DNA of 54,334 nt. Origin: Candidatus Rokuibacteriota bacterium. GTDB lineage: Bacteria; Methylomirabilota; Methylomirabilia; Rokubacteriales; CSP1-6. Of this stretch, positions 34,770-44,741 are shown piece after piece. The notes beneath the pieces are model-generated. The model was given only the letters and a program-made list of their open reading frames with translations, did not search any database and was not told the origin of the DNA. The DNA is taken from contig VGLJ01000032.1 in NCBI GenBank assembly GCA_016866775.1, positions 1-54,334 on the forward strand, in the 5' to 3' direction. Position 1 is the first letter of the stretch. Every line of letters begins with the position of its first letter. Both the position numbers and the translations under genes were made by a program.

Positions 34770-36320
34770 GTGGTCGCCGTCGACACGATCGCGGTTCTCG
34801 ATTTCGGCGGGCAGTACACCCAGCTGATCGCGCGCCGCATCCGCGATCTCGGCGTCTACTCCGAGATCTTCCCGTGCACGAACCCGCCCGCGAATCTCCT
34901 CACCGGCGGCTACAAGGGCATCGTCCTCTCGGGCGGCCCCAACAGCGTCTACGACGCGAATGCGCCGCTCCCCGCGAAGGACATCTTCGAAGCCGGCATT
35001 CCGGTCCTCGGGATCTGTTACGGCATGCAGGCGATGGGCTACCTGCTGGGTGGCGACGTCGTGCCGTCCGATCGCCGCGAGTACGGCAAGGCGAGCGTCC
35101 ACCTCACCGGTCAGAGCCGGCTGCTCGACGGCGTGAAGCCGGAGGATGCCGGACGCGTGACGGTCTGGATGAGCCACGGCGACAGCGTGCTGAAGCCGCC
35201 GCCGGGGTTCACGGCGCTCGGGGCGACGACCAACTGCCCGGTCGCCGCGATGGCGGACGACGCGCGCAAGCTCTTCGCGGTGCAGTTCCATCCGGAGGTC
35301 GTCCACACACCGCAGGGCCGGCGGGTCTTCGAGAACTTCCTCGACATCTGCGGGGCGACCCGGACGTGGTCGATGGCGTCGTTCATCGACGACACGGTGG
35401 CGGCGACCCGCGCGAAGGTGGGCCGCGACCGCGTGCTCTGCGCGCTCTCCGGTGGCGTCGACTCCTCGGTGGTCGCGGTGCTCGTCCACCAGGCGATCGG
35501 CGACCAGCTCACGTGCGTCTTCGTCGACAACGGGCTTCTCCGCAAGGGCGAGGCCGAGGCGGTCGTCCGCACGTTCCGCGACACCTTCAGGATCAACCTC
35601 ATCCGTGTGGATGCATCCAGGCGATTTCTCGAGGCGCTCGACGGGGTGACGGACCCCGAGGTCAAGCGCAAGCGGGTGGGCGCCGAGTTCATCGCGGTCT
35701 TCCAGGACGAGGCGCAGAAGCTCGGCGCGATCCCGTGGCTGGCGCAGGGCACGCTCTATCCGGACGTGATCGAGTCGGTCTCTCACAAGGGCCCGTCGGC
35801 CACCATCAAGACGCACCACAACGTCGGCGGGCTGCCCGAGGACATGCAGTTCGGGCTCGTCGAGCCGCTGCGCGAGCTCTTCAAAGACGAGGTGCGGCGC
35901 ATCGGTGAGATCCTCGGGCTGCCCGCCGATATCGTGTGGCGCCAGCCCTTTCCCGGCCCCGGGCTCTCCATTCGCGTGCTGGGGGAGGTGACGAAAGAGC
36001 GGCTCGACGTGCTCCGCGACGCGGACGCGATCGTGCAGGACGAGATCCGGGCCGCGGGCCTCGAGCGCGAGATGTGGCAGGCGTTCGCGGTGCTGCTGCC
36101 GGTCCGTACCGTCGGCGTCATGGGCGACTTCCGCACCTACGCCAACGTCATCGCGCTGCGCGCGGTGACGAGCCTCGACGCGATGACCGCCGACTGGGCG
36201 AGGCTGCCGTACGAGCTGCTCGGCGTGATCTCGAACCGCATCATCAACGAGGTGAAGGACGTCAACCGGGTGGTGTACGACATCTCGTCGAAGCCGCCCG
36301 CGACCATCGAGTGGGAGTGA
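34770..36320 (+). CDS. guaA: GMP synthase (glutamine-hydrolysing)
   Basis: 516 residues. It converts XMP to GMP with glutamine and ATP. N-terminal class I amidotransferase: catalytic Cys in [20 protein letters not shown], His/Glu in [10 protein letters not shown]. The ATP pyrophosphatase has its P-loop in [19 protein letters not shown]. The dimerisation domain ends [20 protein letters not shown], the classical GuaA ending. GTG 34770 is chosen because it leads straight into [18 protein letters not shown]. The stop overlaps the dnaE GTG start. Confidence 0.98.
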   Translation: MVAVDTIAVLDFGGQYTQLIARRIRDLGVYSEIFPCTNPPANLLTGGYKGIVLSGGPNSVYDANAPLPAKDIFEAGIPVLGICYGMQAMGYLLGGDVVPSDRREYGKASVHLTGQSRLLDGVKPEDAGRVTVWMSHGDSVLKPPPGFTALGATTNCPVAAMADDARKLFAVQFHPEVVHTPQGRRVFENFLDICGATRTWSMASFIDDTVAATRAKVGRDRVLCALSGGVDSSVVAVLVHQAIGDQLTCVFVDNGLLRKGEAEAVVRTFRDTFRINLIRVDASRRFLEALDGVTDPEVKRKRVGAEFIAVFQDEAQKLGAIPWLAQGTLYPDVIESVSHKGPSATIKTHHNVGGLPEDMQFGLVEPLRELFKDEVRRIGEILGLPADIVWRQPFPGPGLSIRVLGEVTKERLDVLRDADAIVQDEIRAAGLEREMWQAFAVLLPVRTVGVMGDFRTYANVIALRAVTSLDAMTADWARLPYELLGVISNRIINEVKDVNRVVYDISSKPPATIEWE

Positions 36321-39300
36321 CTCTGCCGGCCGACTTCGTCCACCTCCACGTGCACTCGGAATACAGCCTCCTCGACGGCGCCGCGCAGCTCGACAAGCTC
36401 GTCGCGAAGGCCAAGGCCCTCGGCTTCAAGGCGATCGCGCTCACCGACCACGGCAACCTCTTCGGCGGCATCGACTTCTACCAGGCCGCGAAGAAGGCCG
36501 AGGTCACGCCGATCCTCGGCTGCGAGCTCTACGTCGCGCCCGGCGGACGGAAGGAGCGCGGCAACCAGGACGGCGGGTACGAGGGCGCGAACCATCTCAC
36601 GGTGCTCGTGCGCAATCAGACGGGCTACAAGAACCTCATCCGGCTCGTCTCGAAGGCGTACCTCGAGGGCTTCTACTACAAGCCGCGCGTCGACAAGGAG
36701 CTCCTCGCGCAGCACGCCGACGGCCTCGTCGTGCTGTCGGGCTGCCTCAACAGCGAAGTCTCGCGGCTGATCAGCGGCGGCGAGACGGCGAAAGCGCGGC
36801 AGTCCGCGGGCTGGTACCAGGAGGTCTTCGGCAAGGACCACTACTTCATGGAGGTCCAGGCGCACGGCCTGGCCGAGCAGATCAAGGTCACGGCCGAGAC
36901 GCGCAGGATCGCGCAGGCGATCGGCGCGCCGATCGCGGGCACGAACGACTCGCACTACCTCGAAGCCGGCCACTCGCGCGCTCACGAAGCCCTCCTCTGC
37001 ATTCAAACGGGCTCCACCCTGAACGATCCGAACCGCTGGAAGTTCTCGACCGAGGAGTTCTACGTGAAGTCCGCCGAGGAGATGGCGGTGGTCTTCGCGG
37101 AGATGCCGGAGGCGTGCGCCAACACCCTGCGCGTGGCGGAGCAGTGCGACCTGAAGCTCGACTTCGGCACGTTCCACCTGCCGAAGTACACGGTGCCCGA
37201 GACCCACACGCTCAACAGCTATCTCGAGGAGCTGGCGAGGCAAGGGCTCCGCCGGCGCTACGGCCCGAGCCCGGGCGACGCGATCGAGGAGCGGTTCCGG
37301 CACGAGCTGGCGGTCATCGAGAAGATGGGATTCGCCGGCTACTTCCTGGTCGTCTGGGACTTCATCCACTACGCGCGCCAGCACGGGATCGCGGTGGGGC
37401 CGGGACGCGGCTCGTCGGCGGGCTCGCTCGTCGCCTACTGCCTCGAGATCACCAACATCGATCCGATCCGCTACCACCTCCTCTTCGAGCGATTCCTGAA
37501 CCCGGAGCGGATCTCGATGCCCGACATGGACATCGACTTCGCGGACGACCGCCGGGACGAAGTCATCAAGTACGTGGCCGAGCGCTACGGCCACGATCAC
37601 GTCGCGCACATCATCACGTTCGGGACGATGGGCGCGAAGGCCGTCATCCGGGACGTCGGCCGCGTGCTCGGCCTGCCGTTCGCCGACGTCGACCGCATCG
37701 CCAAGCTCGTCCCCGGCTTCCCGCTGAACATCACGCTCGACGACGCCTACCAGAAGTCGCCGCCCCTCGCCGAGATGGTGAAGAGCCAGCCGGCGGTGAA
37801 GGAGCTCTGGGACATCGCGCGCGCGCTCGAAGGCGGCACGCGTCACGCCTCGGTGCACGCCTCGGCGGTGGTGATCTCCGACGAGCCGCTGGACGAGTAC
37901 GTGCCGCTCTACAAGGATCCCAAGCGGCCGGAGCTGATCACCGGCTACGCGATGGGGCCGATCGAGAAGCTCGGCCTCCTGAAGATGGACTTCCTCGGCC
38001 TGCGCACGCTCACGGTGCTGGCAAACACGGCGAAGCTCCTCAAGGAGTCGCGCGGGATCGAGATCGACGTCGACGCGCTGCCGCTCGACGACGCGAAGAC
38101 GTACGCGAGCCTCGCCGAGGCGAAGACGCTCGGCGTGTTCCAGCTGGAGTCCTCCGGCATGCGCGAGGCGCTGCGCGGGCTCCGGCCCGAGCGTCTCGAA
38201 GACGTGATCGCGATGGTCTCGCTCTATCGCCCCGGCCCGATGGACCTGATCCCCGACTTCATCAACCGCAAGCACGGGCGGGCGAAGATCACGTACGAGC
38301 ATCCCGCGATGCAGAAGATCACGCAGGAAACGTACGGGATCATGATCTACCAGGAGCAGATCATGCAGATCGCGGTGGAGATGGCCGGCTTCACCATGGG
38401 CGAAGCCGACACGCTCCGCCGGGCCATGGGCAAGAAGGACCGCGAGCTCATGGCGAAGCAGAAGGAGAAGTTCCTCGCGGGCTGTGCCGAGCGCAAGACG
38501 GGAGCCGCCAAGGCCGAAAAAGTCTGGGAGCTGATGGAGAAGTTCGCGGGCTACGGATTCAACAAGTGTCTGACGGGCGACGCCCGCGTCGAGATGGCCG
38601 ACGGGACGACGAAGCCGATCGTCGACGTCCGTGACGGCGACATGGTGCTGACGAAGGACGGCCCGGCGCGCACGTCCGGCGTGCGGCCGAGCGGCGTGCG
38701 GCGGATCGTGCGCCTGCGCCTCGCCAATGGCCTGTCGATCGCGTGCACGCCCGACCACCCCGTCTTCACGCAGCGTGGCTGGGTGAACGTCGAAGCCCTC
38801 GACGTCGACACGGACGTTGTCGGGATCGCGCGCGCGCTGCCGCGCGGGAGCGAGCGCGTCCCCTCGCATCGCCCCGCGCTCCTCGGGTATGCGCTGTCCA
38901 GGCGGACGCTCGGACCCGCCGGCGAGGTCGCGCTGTCCTCGCGCTCCGGGGCGGAGATCGAGGACATGCGCGCGATCGTGGAGTGCTTCGAGAACACGGT
39001 GGCGCGGGTGGACGATGACGCCGCCGCGCGAGGCTCCGCGGTGCACCCCCTGCCGCGCGACGCCGCCGTCCCGGCGGAGGCGATCGACTTTCTCGTCCGC
39101 GAGTGTGGGCTTGGCGGGCCGAACGCCTCCGAAAAGCGCATGCCGTCGATGGTCGATCGCTGGGATCGCGACGCGCTCGCGATCCTCGCCGCCAAGCTCT
39201 TCCAGGCGGACGGCTGTATCCACGTGAAGAGCCGCGCGGTCTCGTATGCGACCACGTCCGGGGAGCTCGCGACCGACGTGCGTCGGCTGCTGCTGAAGCT

Positions 39301-41071
39301 GGGCATCCTGTCGACCATCCACCAGCAGGACTGCGCGTCGTGCGGCGGGAAGCGTCGCAGCTACACGGTCACGATCGCCGACGACGCCGACGCGCGCGGC
39401 CGCTTCAGGGCCCTGGTGGGCCCGCACCTGGCGCCGAGCAAGGCGGCCGCGCTCGCCGAGCTGGCGGCCGTCGAAGGCACGCCGGGCCGAAAGCCGGGCC
39501 CGGGCGGCGGCGATTTCATTCCGTCGCAGCTGTTCCTCGACGAGCTGCGCCGCGCGATCCTGAAGCGGTTCTCCACGCTGCGCGAGGGGCTGCAGGCCCT
39601 GGAGCTCGGCGTGACCGCGCTCAGCGGCAAGCGCCGGCGGGAGGGCATGCGCCGGGACAGGCTCGCGGGCATCGCGCGGCACCTCGACGACCCCGGCCTT
39701 CAGGCCCTCGCGGATTCCCCGCTCGCGTGGTCTCGGCCCGGCGCCGTCGAGATCCTCGGCGAAGAGCCCACGTACGACATCGAAGTGCCCGGGCCGGCGA
39801 GCTTCGTCGCCAACGGGATCGTCGTCCACAACTCGCACGCGGCGGCGTACGCGCTCGTCGCCTATGAGACGGCGTACTTCAAGGCGAACTACCCCGTCGA
39901 GTTCATGACGGCGCTGCTGACGTCGGAAATGGGCGACACCGACAAGATCGTGAAGTACATCGAAGAGTGCCGCGCCATGGGCGTGGAGGTGAAGCCGCCC
40001 GACGTCAACGGCTCGTCGGTGCAGTTCAGCGTCCACGCCGACACGATCCGGTTCGGCCTCGCGGCGCTCAAGAACGTCGGCGAGGCGGCGATGGAGTCGA
40101 TCCTCAAGACGCGCGCCGCCGACGGCTCGTTCACCACGCTCGAGGACTTCTGCGCGCGTGTCGACCTCCGGCTCGTCAATCGGCGCGTCGTGGAGAGCCT
40201 CATCAAGGCCGGCGCGTTCGATTCCGTCGGGGTCGCGCGCGCCCAGCTCCTGGCGACGCTCGATGCGGCGATGGAGAGCGGGCAGCGGCAGCAGCGCGAC
40301 AAGGCGGAAGGGCAGGCGTCGTTCTTCGACATGCTGCCCGCGGCCGCGCCTCCGCCGGTGCGCGCGGTGGACGCGGCGTCCGTCCCCGAGTGGGATGACG
40401 ACCAGCGCCTGGCGTTCGAGAAGGAAGTGCTCGGCTTCTACGTGTCCGGCCACCCGCTCGCGCGCTTCAGGCCGCTCGTCGAATCGCTCGGCATCACGTC
40501 GTCGTCCGAGCTCGCCGCGCGGCCCGGCGGCAGCCGCGTGCTGCTGTTCGGTCAGGTCGCGAGCCTCCGCGAGATCCCGACCAAGAGCGGCAACCGCATG
40601 GCGTTCGCGACCATCGAGGACACCGACGGCACCGTCGACGTCACGATCTTCCCGGAGCCGTTCAAGGCGGGCGCCGCGCTGCTCCGGTCGCGCGACGCGC
40701 TGCTGATCCGCGGCAAGGTCGACGACACGGAGAAGGGACGAGTGGTGCTCGCCGAGGAAGTGCGCCTGCTCGAGCACGCGCTGGGCGGCGGCCCGAGCCG
40801 AGGCTCGAACGGCGGCGGCGGCGCGCCGAACGCGTGCCGCGTGCGGATCCCCGGCGACGGCGACATCGGCGCGATGCTGAGCGGCGTGCGCCGCGTCTGC
40901 GGCGAGCACGCGGGCGGCGTGCCGCTCTTCGTGCACGTCCTGGTACCGTCGCTCGAAGTGGTGGTGCGCGCCGCCGCGGTGTCGGTCGACGGCAGCGCGG
41001 AGCTGGCGGCGAAGATCGACGCGCTCCTCGGTGCGGGCGCGTGCACGGTGGAGCATGCCGGACGGGCTTGA
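36317..41071 (+). CDS. dnaE: DNA polymerase III alpha subunit with intein
   Basis: 1584 residues as encoded; about 1162 after removal of the 422-residue intein, the usual DnaE size. It is the replicative polymerase catalytic subunit. The N-terminal PHP domain (residues about 5-200) opens [14 protein letters not shown] with its metal-binding His pattern kept. The polymerase carries catalytic Asp403 and Asp405 in [15 protein letters not shown], and [16 protein letters not shown] before it. Fingers, a helix-hairpin-helix and beta-binding region, an OB fold ([20 protein letters not shown]) and the tail follow. The intein splits GYGFNK from [12 protein letters not shown], one of the most conserved parts. 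GTG 36317 overlaps the guaA stop; dnaE-accA order matches E. coli. Confidence 0.97.
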   Translation: MTLPADFVHLHVHSEYSLLDGAAQLDKLVAKAKALGFKAIALTDHGNLFGGIDFYQAAKKAEVTPILGCELYVAPGGRKERGNQDGGYEGANHLTVLVRNQTGYKNLIRLVSKAYLEGFYYKPRVDKELLAQHADGLVVLSGCLNSEVSRLISGGETAKARQSAGWYQEVFGKDHYFMEVQAHGLAEQIKVTAETRRIAQAIGAPIAGTNDSHYLEAGHSRAHEALLCIQTGSTLNDPNRWKFSTEEFYVKSAEEMAVVFAEMPEACANTLRVAEQCDLKLDFGTFHLPKYTVPETHTLNSYLEELARQGLRRRYGPSPGDAIEERFRHELAVIEKMGFAGYFLVVWDFIHYARQHGIAVGPGRGSSAGSLVAYCLEITNIDPIRYHLLFERFLNPERISMPDMDIDFADDRRDEVIKYVAERYGHDHVAHIITFGTMGAKAVIRDVGRVLGLPFADVDRIAKLVPGFPLNITLDDAYQKSPPLAEMVKSQPAVKELWDIARALEGGTRHASVHASAVVISDEPLDEYVPLYKDPKRPELITGYAMGPIEKLGLLKMDFLGLRTLTVLANTAKLLKESRGIEIDVDALPLDDAKTYASLAEAKTLGVFQLESSGMREALRGLRPERLEDVIAMVSLYRPGPMDLIPDFINRKHGRAKITYEHPAMQKITQETYGIMIYQEQIMQIAVEMAGFTMGEADTLRRAMGKKDRELMAKQKEKFLAGCAERKTGAAKAEKVWELMEKFAGYGFNKCLTGDARVEMADGTTKPIVDVRDGDMVLTKDGPARTSGVRPSGVRRIVRLRLANGLSIACTPDHPVFTQRGWVNVEALDVDTDVVGIARALPRGSERVPSHRPALLGYALSRRTLGPAGEVALSSRSGAEIEDMRAIVECFENTVARVDDDAAARGSAVHPLPRDAAVPAEAIDFLVRECGLGGPNASEKRMPSMVDRWDRDALAILAAKLFQADGCIHVKSRAVSYATTSGELATDVRRLLLKLGILSTIHQQDCASCGGKRRSYTVTIADDADARGRFRALVGPHLAPSKAAALAELAAVEGTPGRKPGPGGGDFIPSQLFLDELRRAILKRFSTLREGLQALELGVTALSGKRRREGMRRDRLAGIARHLDDPGLQALADSPLAWSRPGAVEILGEEPTYDIEVPGPASFVANGIVVHNSHAAAYALVAYETAYFKANYPVEFMTALLTSEMGDTDKIVKYIEECRAMGVEVKPPDVNGSSVQFSVHADTIRFGLAALKNVGEAAMESILKTRAADGSFTTLEDFCARVDLRLVNRRVVESLIKAGAFDSVGVARAQLLATLDAAMESGQRQQRDKAEGQASFFDMLPAAAPPPVRAVDAASVPEWDDDQRLAFEKEVLGFYVSGHPLARFRPLVESLGITSSSELAARPGGSRVLLFGQVASLREIPTKSGNRMAFATIEDTDGTVDVTIFPEPFKAGAALLRSRDALLIRGKVDDTEKGRVVLAEEVRLLEHALGGGPSRGSNGGGGAPNACRVRIPGDGDIGAMLSGVRRVCGEHAGGVPLFVHVLVPSLEVVVRAAAVSVDGSAELAAKIDALLGAGACTVEHAGRA
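38567..39832 (+). mobile_element. Intein in DnaE with degenerate LAGLIDADG endonuclease
   Basis: 422 codons in frame, dnaE residues 751-1172. Splice block A is [18 protein letters not shown] (Cys1), block B is [19 protein letters not shown] with the TxxH pattern, and block F/G is [21 protein letters not shown] in substance, ending His-Asn before extein Ser+1. The splicing residues Cys1, His, Asn and Ser+1 are all intact, so self-removal is expected. A DOD endonuclease region lies between. Its second motif ([14 protein letters not shown]) keeps the acidic residue. The first, [12 protein letters not shown], has Arg-Arg where Asp-Gly is expected, so the nuclease is probably dead. Base composition matches the host, suggesting long residence. 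Confidence 0.93.
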
Positions 41072-42023
41072 TTTCGAGCAGCCGCTCCTGGAGCTCGAGG
41101 CCCACATCGCCGCCCTGCGCGCGCTCGACGACCCGCTCAAGCACGGCGACGAGATCGCGAAGCTCGAGGAGCGGCTCCAGCGCCAGCGCCAGCGCACCTA
41201 CGCGTCGCTGAACGCGTGGCAGCGCACGCAGCTCGCGCGCCATCCCAAGCGCCCGCACACGCGCGATTTCATCAAGCTGCTCTTCGACGACTTCGTCGAG
41301 CTCCACGGCGACCGCGTGCACGGCGACGACGCGGCGGTGGTGGGCGGGCTCGCGCTGTTCGAGGGCCGCGGCGTCGTGGTGGTGGGTCACCAGAAGGGCC
41401 GCGACACCCGCGAGAAGATCGCCCGCAATTTCGGGATGCCGCATCCCGAGGGCTACCGCAAGGCGCTGCGTCTCATGCAGCTCGGCGAGAAGTTCGGCAA
41501 GCCGGTCGTCACCTTCATCGACACGCCGGGCGCGTACCCGGGCCCGGGCGCCGAAGAGCGTGGCCAGTCCGAAGCGATCGCGCACAACCTCCGCGTGATG
41601 GCGGGGCTCGCGTCACCGATCGTCAGCGTCGTCACGGGCGAAGGGGGCAGCGGCGGCGCGCTCGCGCTCGGCATGGGCAACCGCGTGCTGATGCTCGAAT
41701 ACGCGGTCTACTCGGTGATCTCGCCCGAAGGGTGTGCCGCGATCCTCTGGGGGGACGCCGCGCGCGCGCCCGAGGCGGCCGAGGGCATGCGCATCACCGC
41801 GCCCGACCTCCAGCGCCTCGGCGTGATCGACGGGATCGTCCCGGAGCCGGTCGGCGGCGCGCATCGCGACTGGGACGCGGCGGCGGGCTTGCTGCGGGGC
41901 GCGCTCCGTCAGGCGCTCGGCGATCTCGCGGGGATGTCCGCGAGGCACCTCGTGGAAGACCGCCAGGAGAAGTTCAGGCGGCTCGGTGCGTTCGAGGAGG
42001 AATCACGGACGAGATCAGGTTGA
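41055..42023 (+). CDS. accA: Acetyl-CoA carboxylase carboxyltransferase subunit alpha
   Basis: 322 residues. With AccD it transfers CO2 from carboxybiotin to acetyl-CoA, the first step of fatty-acid synthesis. It opens with [20 protein letters not shown] and YASLNAWQRTQLARHPKRPH. The crotonase-type core has PVVTFIDTPGAYPGPGAEER, VVTGEGGSGGALALGMGNRV and YSVISPEGCAAILWGDAARA. ATG 41055 overlaps dnaE by 17 bases, so the two are coupled. A hairpin follows the stop. Confidence 0.97.
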   Translation: MPDGLDFEQPLLELEAHIAALRALDDPLKHGDEIAKLEERLQRQRQRTYASLNAWQRTQLARHPKRPHTRDFIKLLFDDFVELHGDRVHGDDAAVVGGLALFEGRGVVVVGHQKGRDTREKIARNFGMPHPEGYRKALRLMQLGEKFGKPVVTFIDTPGAYPGPGAEERGQSEAIAHNLRVMAGLASPIVSVVTGEGGSGGALALGMGNRVLMLEYAVYSVISPEGCAAILWGDAARAPEAAEGMRITAPDLQRLGVIDGIVPEPVGGAHRDWDAAAGLLRGALRQALGDLAGMSARHLVEDRQEKFRRLGAFEEESRTRSG

Positions 42024-42024
42024 C

Positions 42025-42041
42025 GGTCGCGTCAGGCGACC
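42025..42041. terminator. Possible two-way terminator between accA and the SorC gene
   Basis: GGTCGC pairs with GCGACC around GTCAG between two convergent genes. The hairpin overlaps the last codons of the minus-strand gene. No T-run on either side. Confidence 0.3.
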
Positions 42042-43012
42042 AGCGCGGCCGCGACGTCCTGATCGGTCACCAGCACGTTCATGAAGCGTCCCCGGAGCGC
42101 GCCGCGGATCGCCTCGACCTTTCCCGGTCCGCCGGCGACCGCGATCACCCATCGATCGTCGTGGCGCGAGAGCGACTGCAGGTGCGGCCCATCCACCGCG
42201 AGCACGCGCTGCACGAGCGCGCGCAACTCAGGGCGGTCGACGATCCGGCCGTCGACGTCGAACGGCTGATAGTTGATCTCGCCCACCACGCCGAGCTGTC
42301 GAAGGCGGTTCACGCTGACGCCGTAGGCTTCCGCGAGCGCGCAGAAGCCCGGGGTCTGCTCGTCGATCAACCCGATGCCGACGAGCGCGACGTCGACGTC
42401 CTGCGCGCCGGCGTAGATGCGGCGGACCTCGGGGTCGCGGAGGAGCCGGCGGCGCTCCCGCAGGAGCTGGCGCGAGGACTGCACGTGCTGCACGGGCAGC
42501 GCATACGCCGTGACGTGCGGGCGATACCTCGCCGCCGCCATGCCGACGAGGGTGTTGGGTGAGATGTCGACCAGCTTGAGCGTGCTCTCCCCGGACAGCG
42601 GATAGAGCACGAGGTCGCGCAGACGGCGCTCGCGCAGCGCGTGCACGGTCTGGTAGAGCGTGAAGCCGCACGAGAGACCGACGCGCATGCCGTGGGCGGT
42701 GATCTTCTCGAAGTACGCCGCGGCGGCGACGCCGAGCTCCTCGCGCACGTCCGCCCGGCCGCCGGAGGCGACGACGACGGCGTCGCGCAGGCCGTAGCGC
42801 TGCACGAGCGCGGTCTCGAGCGCCTGCGTGCGCGGGAGGTCGAGCTCGACGCGCACGAGCCCGTCGTCGTGCGCGCGCTTGAGCAGGCGCGACACCGTCG
42901 CGGCCGAGACGCCGAGCGTCTGCGCGATGTCCTTCTGGCTCTGCCCCTGCCGGTAATACAGCTCCAGGCACTGGACGACCTGCCGGAGCTCCGGCCCTGT
43001 AATTAATTTCAT
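42032..43012 (-). CDS. SorC-family transcriptional regulator
   Basis: 326 residues. A helix-turn-helix near residues 18-42 (YYRQGQSQKDIAQTLGVSAA, then TVSRLLKRAHDDGLVRVEL) is followed by the sugar-phosphate-binding domain of the SorC/CggR type (VGLSCGFTLYQTVHAL, VDVALVGIGLIDE, WVIAVAGGPGKVEAIRGALR). Such proteins sense phosphosugars; CggR senses fructose-1,6-bisphosphate. It diverges from the FBP aldolase/phosphatase gene, and a perfect 12-base palindrome lies between. It most likely controls that gene and itself; this is inference from context. ATG 43012 is preferred over TTG 43021 because AAGGA lies at a suitable distance. Confidence 0.92.
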   Translation of the reverse strand: MKLITGPELRQVVQCLELYYRQGQSQKDIAQTLGVSAATVSRLLKRAHDDGLVRVELDLPRTQALETALVQRYGLRDAVVVASGGRADVREELGVAAAAYFEKITAHGMRVGLSCGFTLYQTVHALRERRLRDLVLYPLSGESTLKLVDISPNTLVGMAAARYRPHVTAYALPVQHVQSSRQLLRERRRLLRDPEVRRIYAGAQDVDVALVGIGLIDEQTPGFCALAEAYGVSVNRLRQLGVVGEINYQPFDVDGRIVDRPELRALVQRVLAVDGPHLQSLSRHDDRWVIAVAGGPGKVEAIRGALRGRFMNVLVTDQDVAAALVA

Positions 43013-43029
43013 GGTGGTCAATTCCTTGC

Positions 43030-43059
43030 TTGACGGCCGTCAGTGTACCTCGCTATCCT
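43030..43059 (+). promoter_or_regulatory. fbp promoter with palindromic operator
   Basis: TTGACG (43030-43035) and TATCCT (43054-43059) with an 18-base spacer face the FBP aldolase/phosphatase gene. TGACGGCCGTCA (43031-43042) is a perfect 12-base palindrome covering the -35 box and the spacer start, a fitting place for a repressor. It is only 19 bases upstream of the SorC ATG, so it could regulate both genes. Confidence 0.65.
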
Positions 43060-43103
43060 TCCCGGCGTCACCCCATTCCCCCGTCTCCAGAGGAGGTCGA
43101 GCG

Positions 43104-44618
43104 ATGGCCAACCGGCGATATGGTCCGCCGAGCGGACAGCCCGTGCCATTCACCGAGTACCACCAGTCGAAGGACGAGCTCGCCGGTTTGCCACAGACGC
43201 TCGCGGAGAAGGTCCCGGTCACCAGCACGCCGAACATCTTCTCGTACAAGTCGTACGTGTTCGCGAAGAACCCCGCGCTCGTGCAGCGCTACATCAAGGC
43301 GACGAAGGCCGACGTGGGCGGCGTGGGCGGTCACGTGGTCGCGGCGGACGAAGTGAAGTCGATCATCGCGAAGTTCGTGCTCGACAACAACGGCTATCGC
43401 GGCGAGCCGATCTTCACGTCGCTCATCGTCACGCACACCGGCGACGACGTCGCGGTCACGGGCATCATGAGCGAGCACGCCGACATGAGCGTGGTCGACG
43501 AGCTCATGTGGGACGCGCTGCAGGAAGGCGCCCACAAGGCGGGCGAGCTCGGGCTGTACGGCCCGGGCCAGGACCTCGTCGCCGATGCCTTCACGGGCAA
43601 TCTGCGCGGCGCCGGGCCGGCCACGGTCGTGCTGCCGTTCCCGGTGCGCAAGGACAACCCTTCGCAGACCGTGCTCGCGTCGTTCGCGGACAAGACCGAG
43701 CCGATGGCCTACAACTACTACGCGACCGGCGCGTACATGCTGCCGCGCTTCAACACCGGGCTCGTCATCGCCTCCTCGAGCATGAAGCGGGGCTACATCT
43801 TCGACATCGTCGACCTCGACACGAAGGCGCAGGCCATCGAGGCCGGTGCGCATCCGCGCGATCTGAAGGCGCTCGACGGCAAGATGGAGGAGCTGTCCAA
43901 GGGCCTGCAGGAGAAAGTCATCCGCCTCCGCGTGCCCGAGGACCTCTACGACATCGAAGGGCTCTGCCGCTCCTCGCGCTTCGTCATCGCGCGCATCTGG
44001 AGCCGCAACGAGGACGGCTCACCGGGCGAGCTCGGCTACGTCGTCTCCGCGGAGCGCCTGCACAACATCAAGACCAAGAAGGGCTTCACGTACGGCGGCA
44101 AGGACGACCCGGTGCTCCTCGCGTTCGCGCAGGGCAACTGGCCGGCGCCCGGCGAGATCACGTCCCCGTGGGCGACGTGCCCGATGGTCGCGGGCGACTG
44201 CCGCGGCAGCCACAACCTGCACATCCTGCCGATGCCGATCAACTCGCAGACGTCGTTCTGGTCCGGCCCGATCGTCAGCGCGATCACGCTCTCCTGCAAC
44301 ATCCACACGGGCCGGATCGGCGCCATCTCGGATCAGTTCGCGCTCGGCACGCCGTGGGACTCCGTCCGCCGGCAGGCGTCGGACCTCGCGATCCAGTTCC
44401 GCAACGCGCACGGCGTGAAGCAGCCGGCGACGCTGCACGAGGACGAGCTGGAGTACCAGGAAGGCTGGAAGGAGCGGCGCGCGCGGCTCGAGAAGAAGTT
44501 CCAGGTCATGCCGCCGCTCACGTTCGGCAACGGCAACGGCCACGGGTCCGCCAACGGCGGCGCGAAGCAGCCGGCGGCCGGCGCCCGCGCCGGAGGACGT
44601 CCGGAAGAAATCGACTAG
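43104..44618 (+). CDS. fbp: Fructose-1,6-bisphosphate aldolase/phosphatase
   Basis: 504 residues. This bifunctional enzyme, first known from archaea and deep-branching bacteria, condenses triose phosphates and then dephosphorylates FBP to fructose-6-P, driving gluconeogenesis one way. Matching segments: YIKATKADVGGVGGHVV, VTHTGDDVAVTGIMSEHA, LGLYGPGQDLVADAFTGNLR, ADKTEPMAYNYYATGAYMLP and DCRGSHNLHILPMP. It is about 100 residues longer than archaeal forms, with an N-terminal extension and a Gly/Ala-rich tail. ATG 43104 has AGGAGGT at 43091-43097. Probably regulated by the divergent SorC protein. Confidence 0.92.
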   Translation: MANRRYGPPSGQPVPFTEYHQSKDELAGLPQTLAEKVPVTSTPNIFSYKSYVFAKNPALVQRYIKATKADVGGVGGHVVAADEVKSIIAKFVLDNNGYRGEPIFTSLIVTHTGDDVAVTGIMSEHADMSVVDELMWDALQEGAHKAGELGLYGPGQDLVADAFTGNLRGAGPATVVLPFPVRKDNPSQTVLASFADKTEPMAYNYYATGAYMLPRFNTGLVIASSSMKRGYIFDIVDLDTKAQAIEAGAHPRDLKALDGKMEELSKGLQEKVIRLRVPEDLYDIEGLCRSSRFVIARIWSRNEDGSPGELGYVVSAERLHNIKTKKGFTYGGKDDPVLLAFAQGNWPAPGEITSPWATCPMVAGDCRGSHNLHILPMPINSQTSFWSGPIVSAITLSCNIHTGRIGAISDQFALGTPWDSVRRQASDLAIQFRNAHGVKQPATLHEDELEYQEGWKERRARLEKKFQVMPPLTFGNGNGHGSANGGAKQPAAGARAGGRPEEID

Positions 44619-44645
44619 CCGCCGCGCTCGACGCGACGAAACCTG

Positions 44646-44678
44646 CGGGGCCAGAAGCAATTCCGGCCCCGTTCGTTT
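44646..44678 (+). terminator. Rho-independent terminator of fbp
   Basis: A perfect CGGGGCC / GGCCCCG stem (44646-44652 with 44665-44671) followed by TTCGTTT. The T-rich tail merges into the miaB -35 box. Confidence 0.7.
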
Positions 44679-44705
44679 GACTTGGTATGGGGCGGGTGCT
44701 ACGGT
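44677..44705 (+). promoter_or_regulatory. Sigma-70 promoter of miaB
   Basis: TTGACT (44677-44682), a 17-base spacer and TACGGT (44700-44705). Predicted start near 44712, 30 bases before ATG 44742. Confidence 0.6.
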
Positions 44706-44741
44706 CGGAGTCACGTTCGGGCGCTGAAACGCCGATCAGAT

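Noticed and set aside
38743-39318. Independent genes in alternative frames within the intein region
   Set aside because: The dnaE frame runs through without a stop and shows all intein splicing blocks; other frames are Arg-rich shadows.
36137-41197. Very long open frame on the minus strand opposite dnaE (1686 codons), and similar ones opposite uvrC, leuS, murJ, valS and others
   Set aside because: In very GC-rich DNA the antisense frames are often free of stops. Their translations are Arg/Val/Asp/His-rich with no domain pattern, while the plus-strand frames encode full known proteins.
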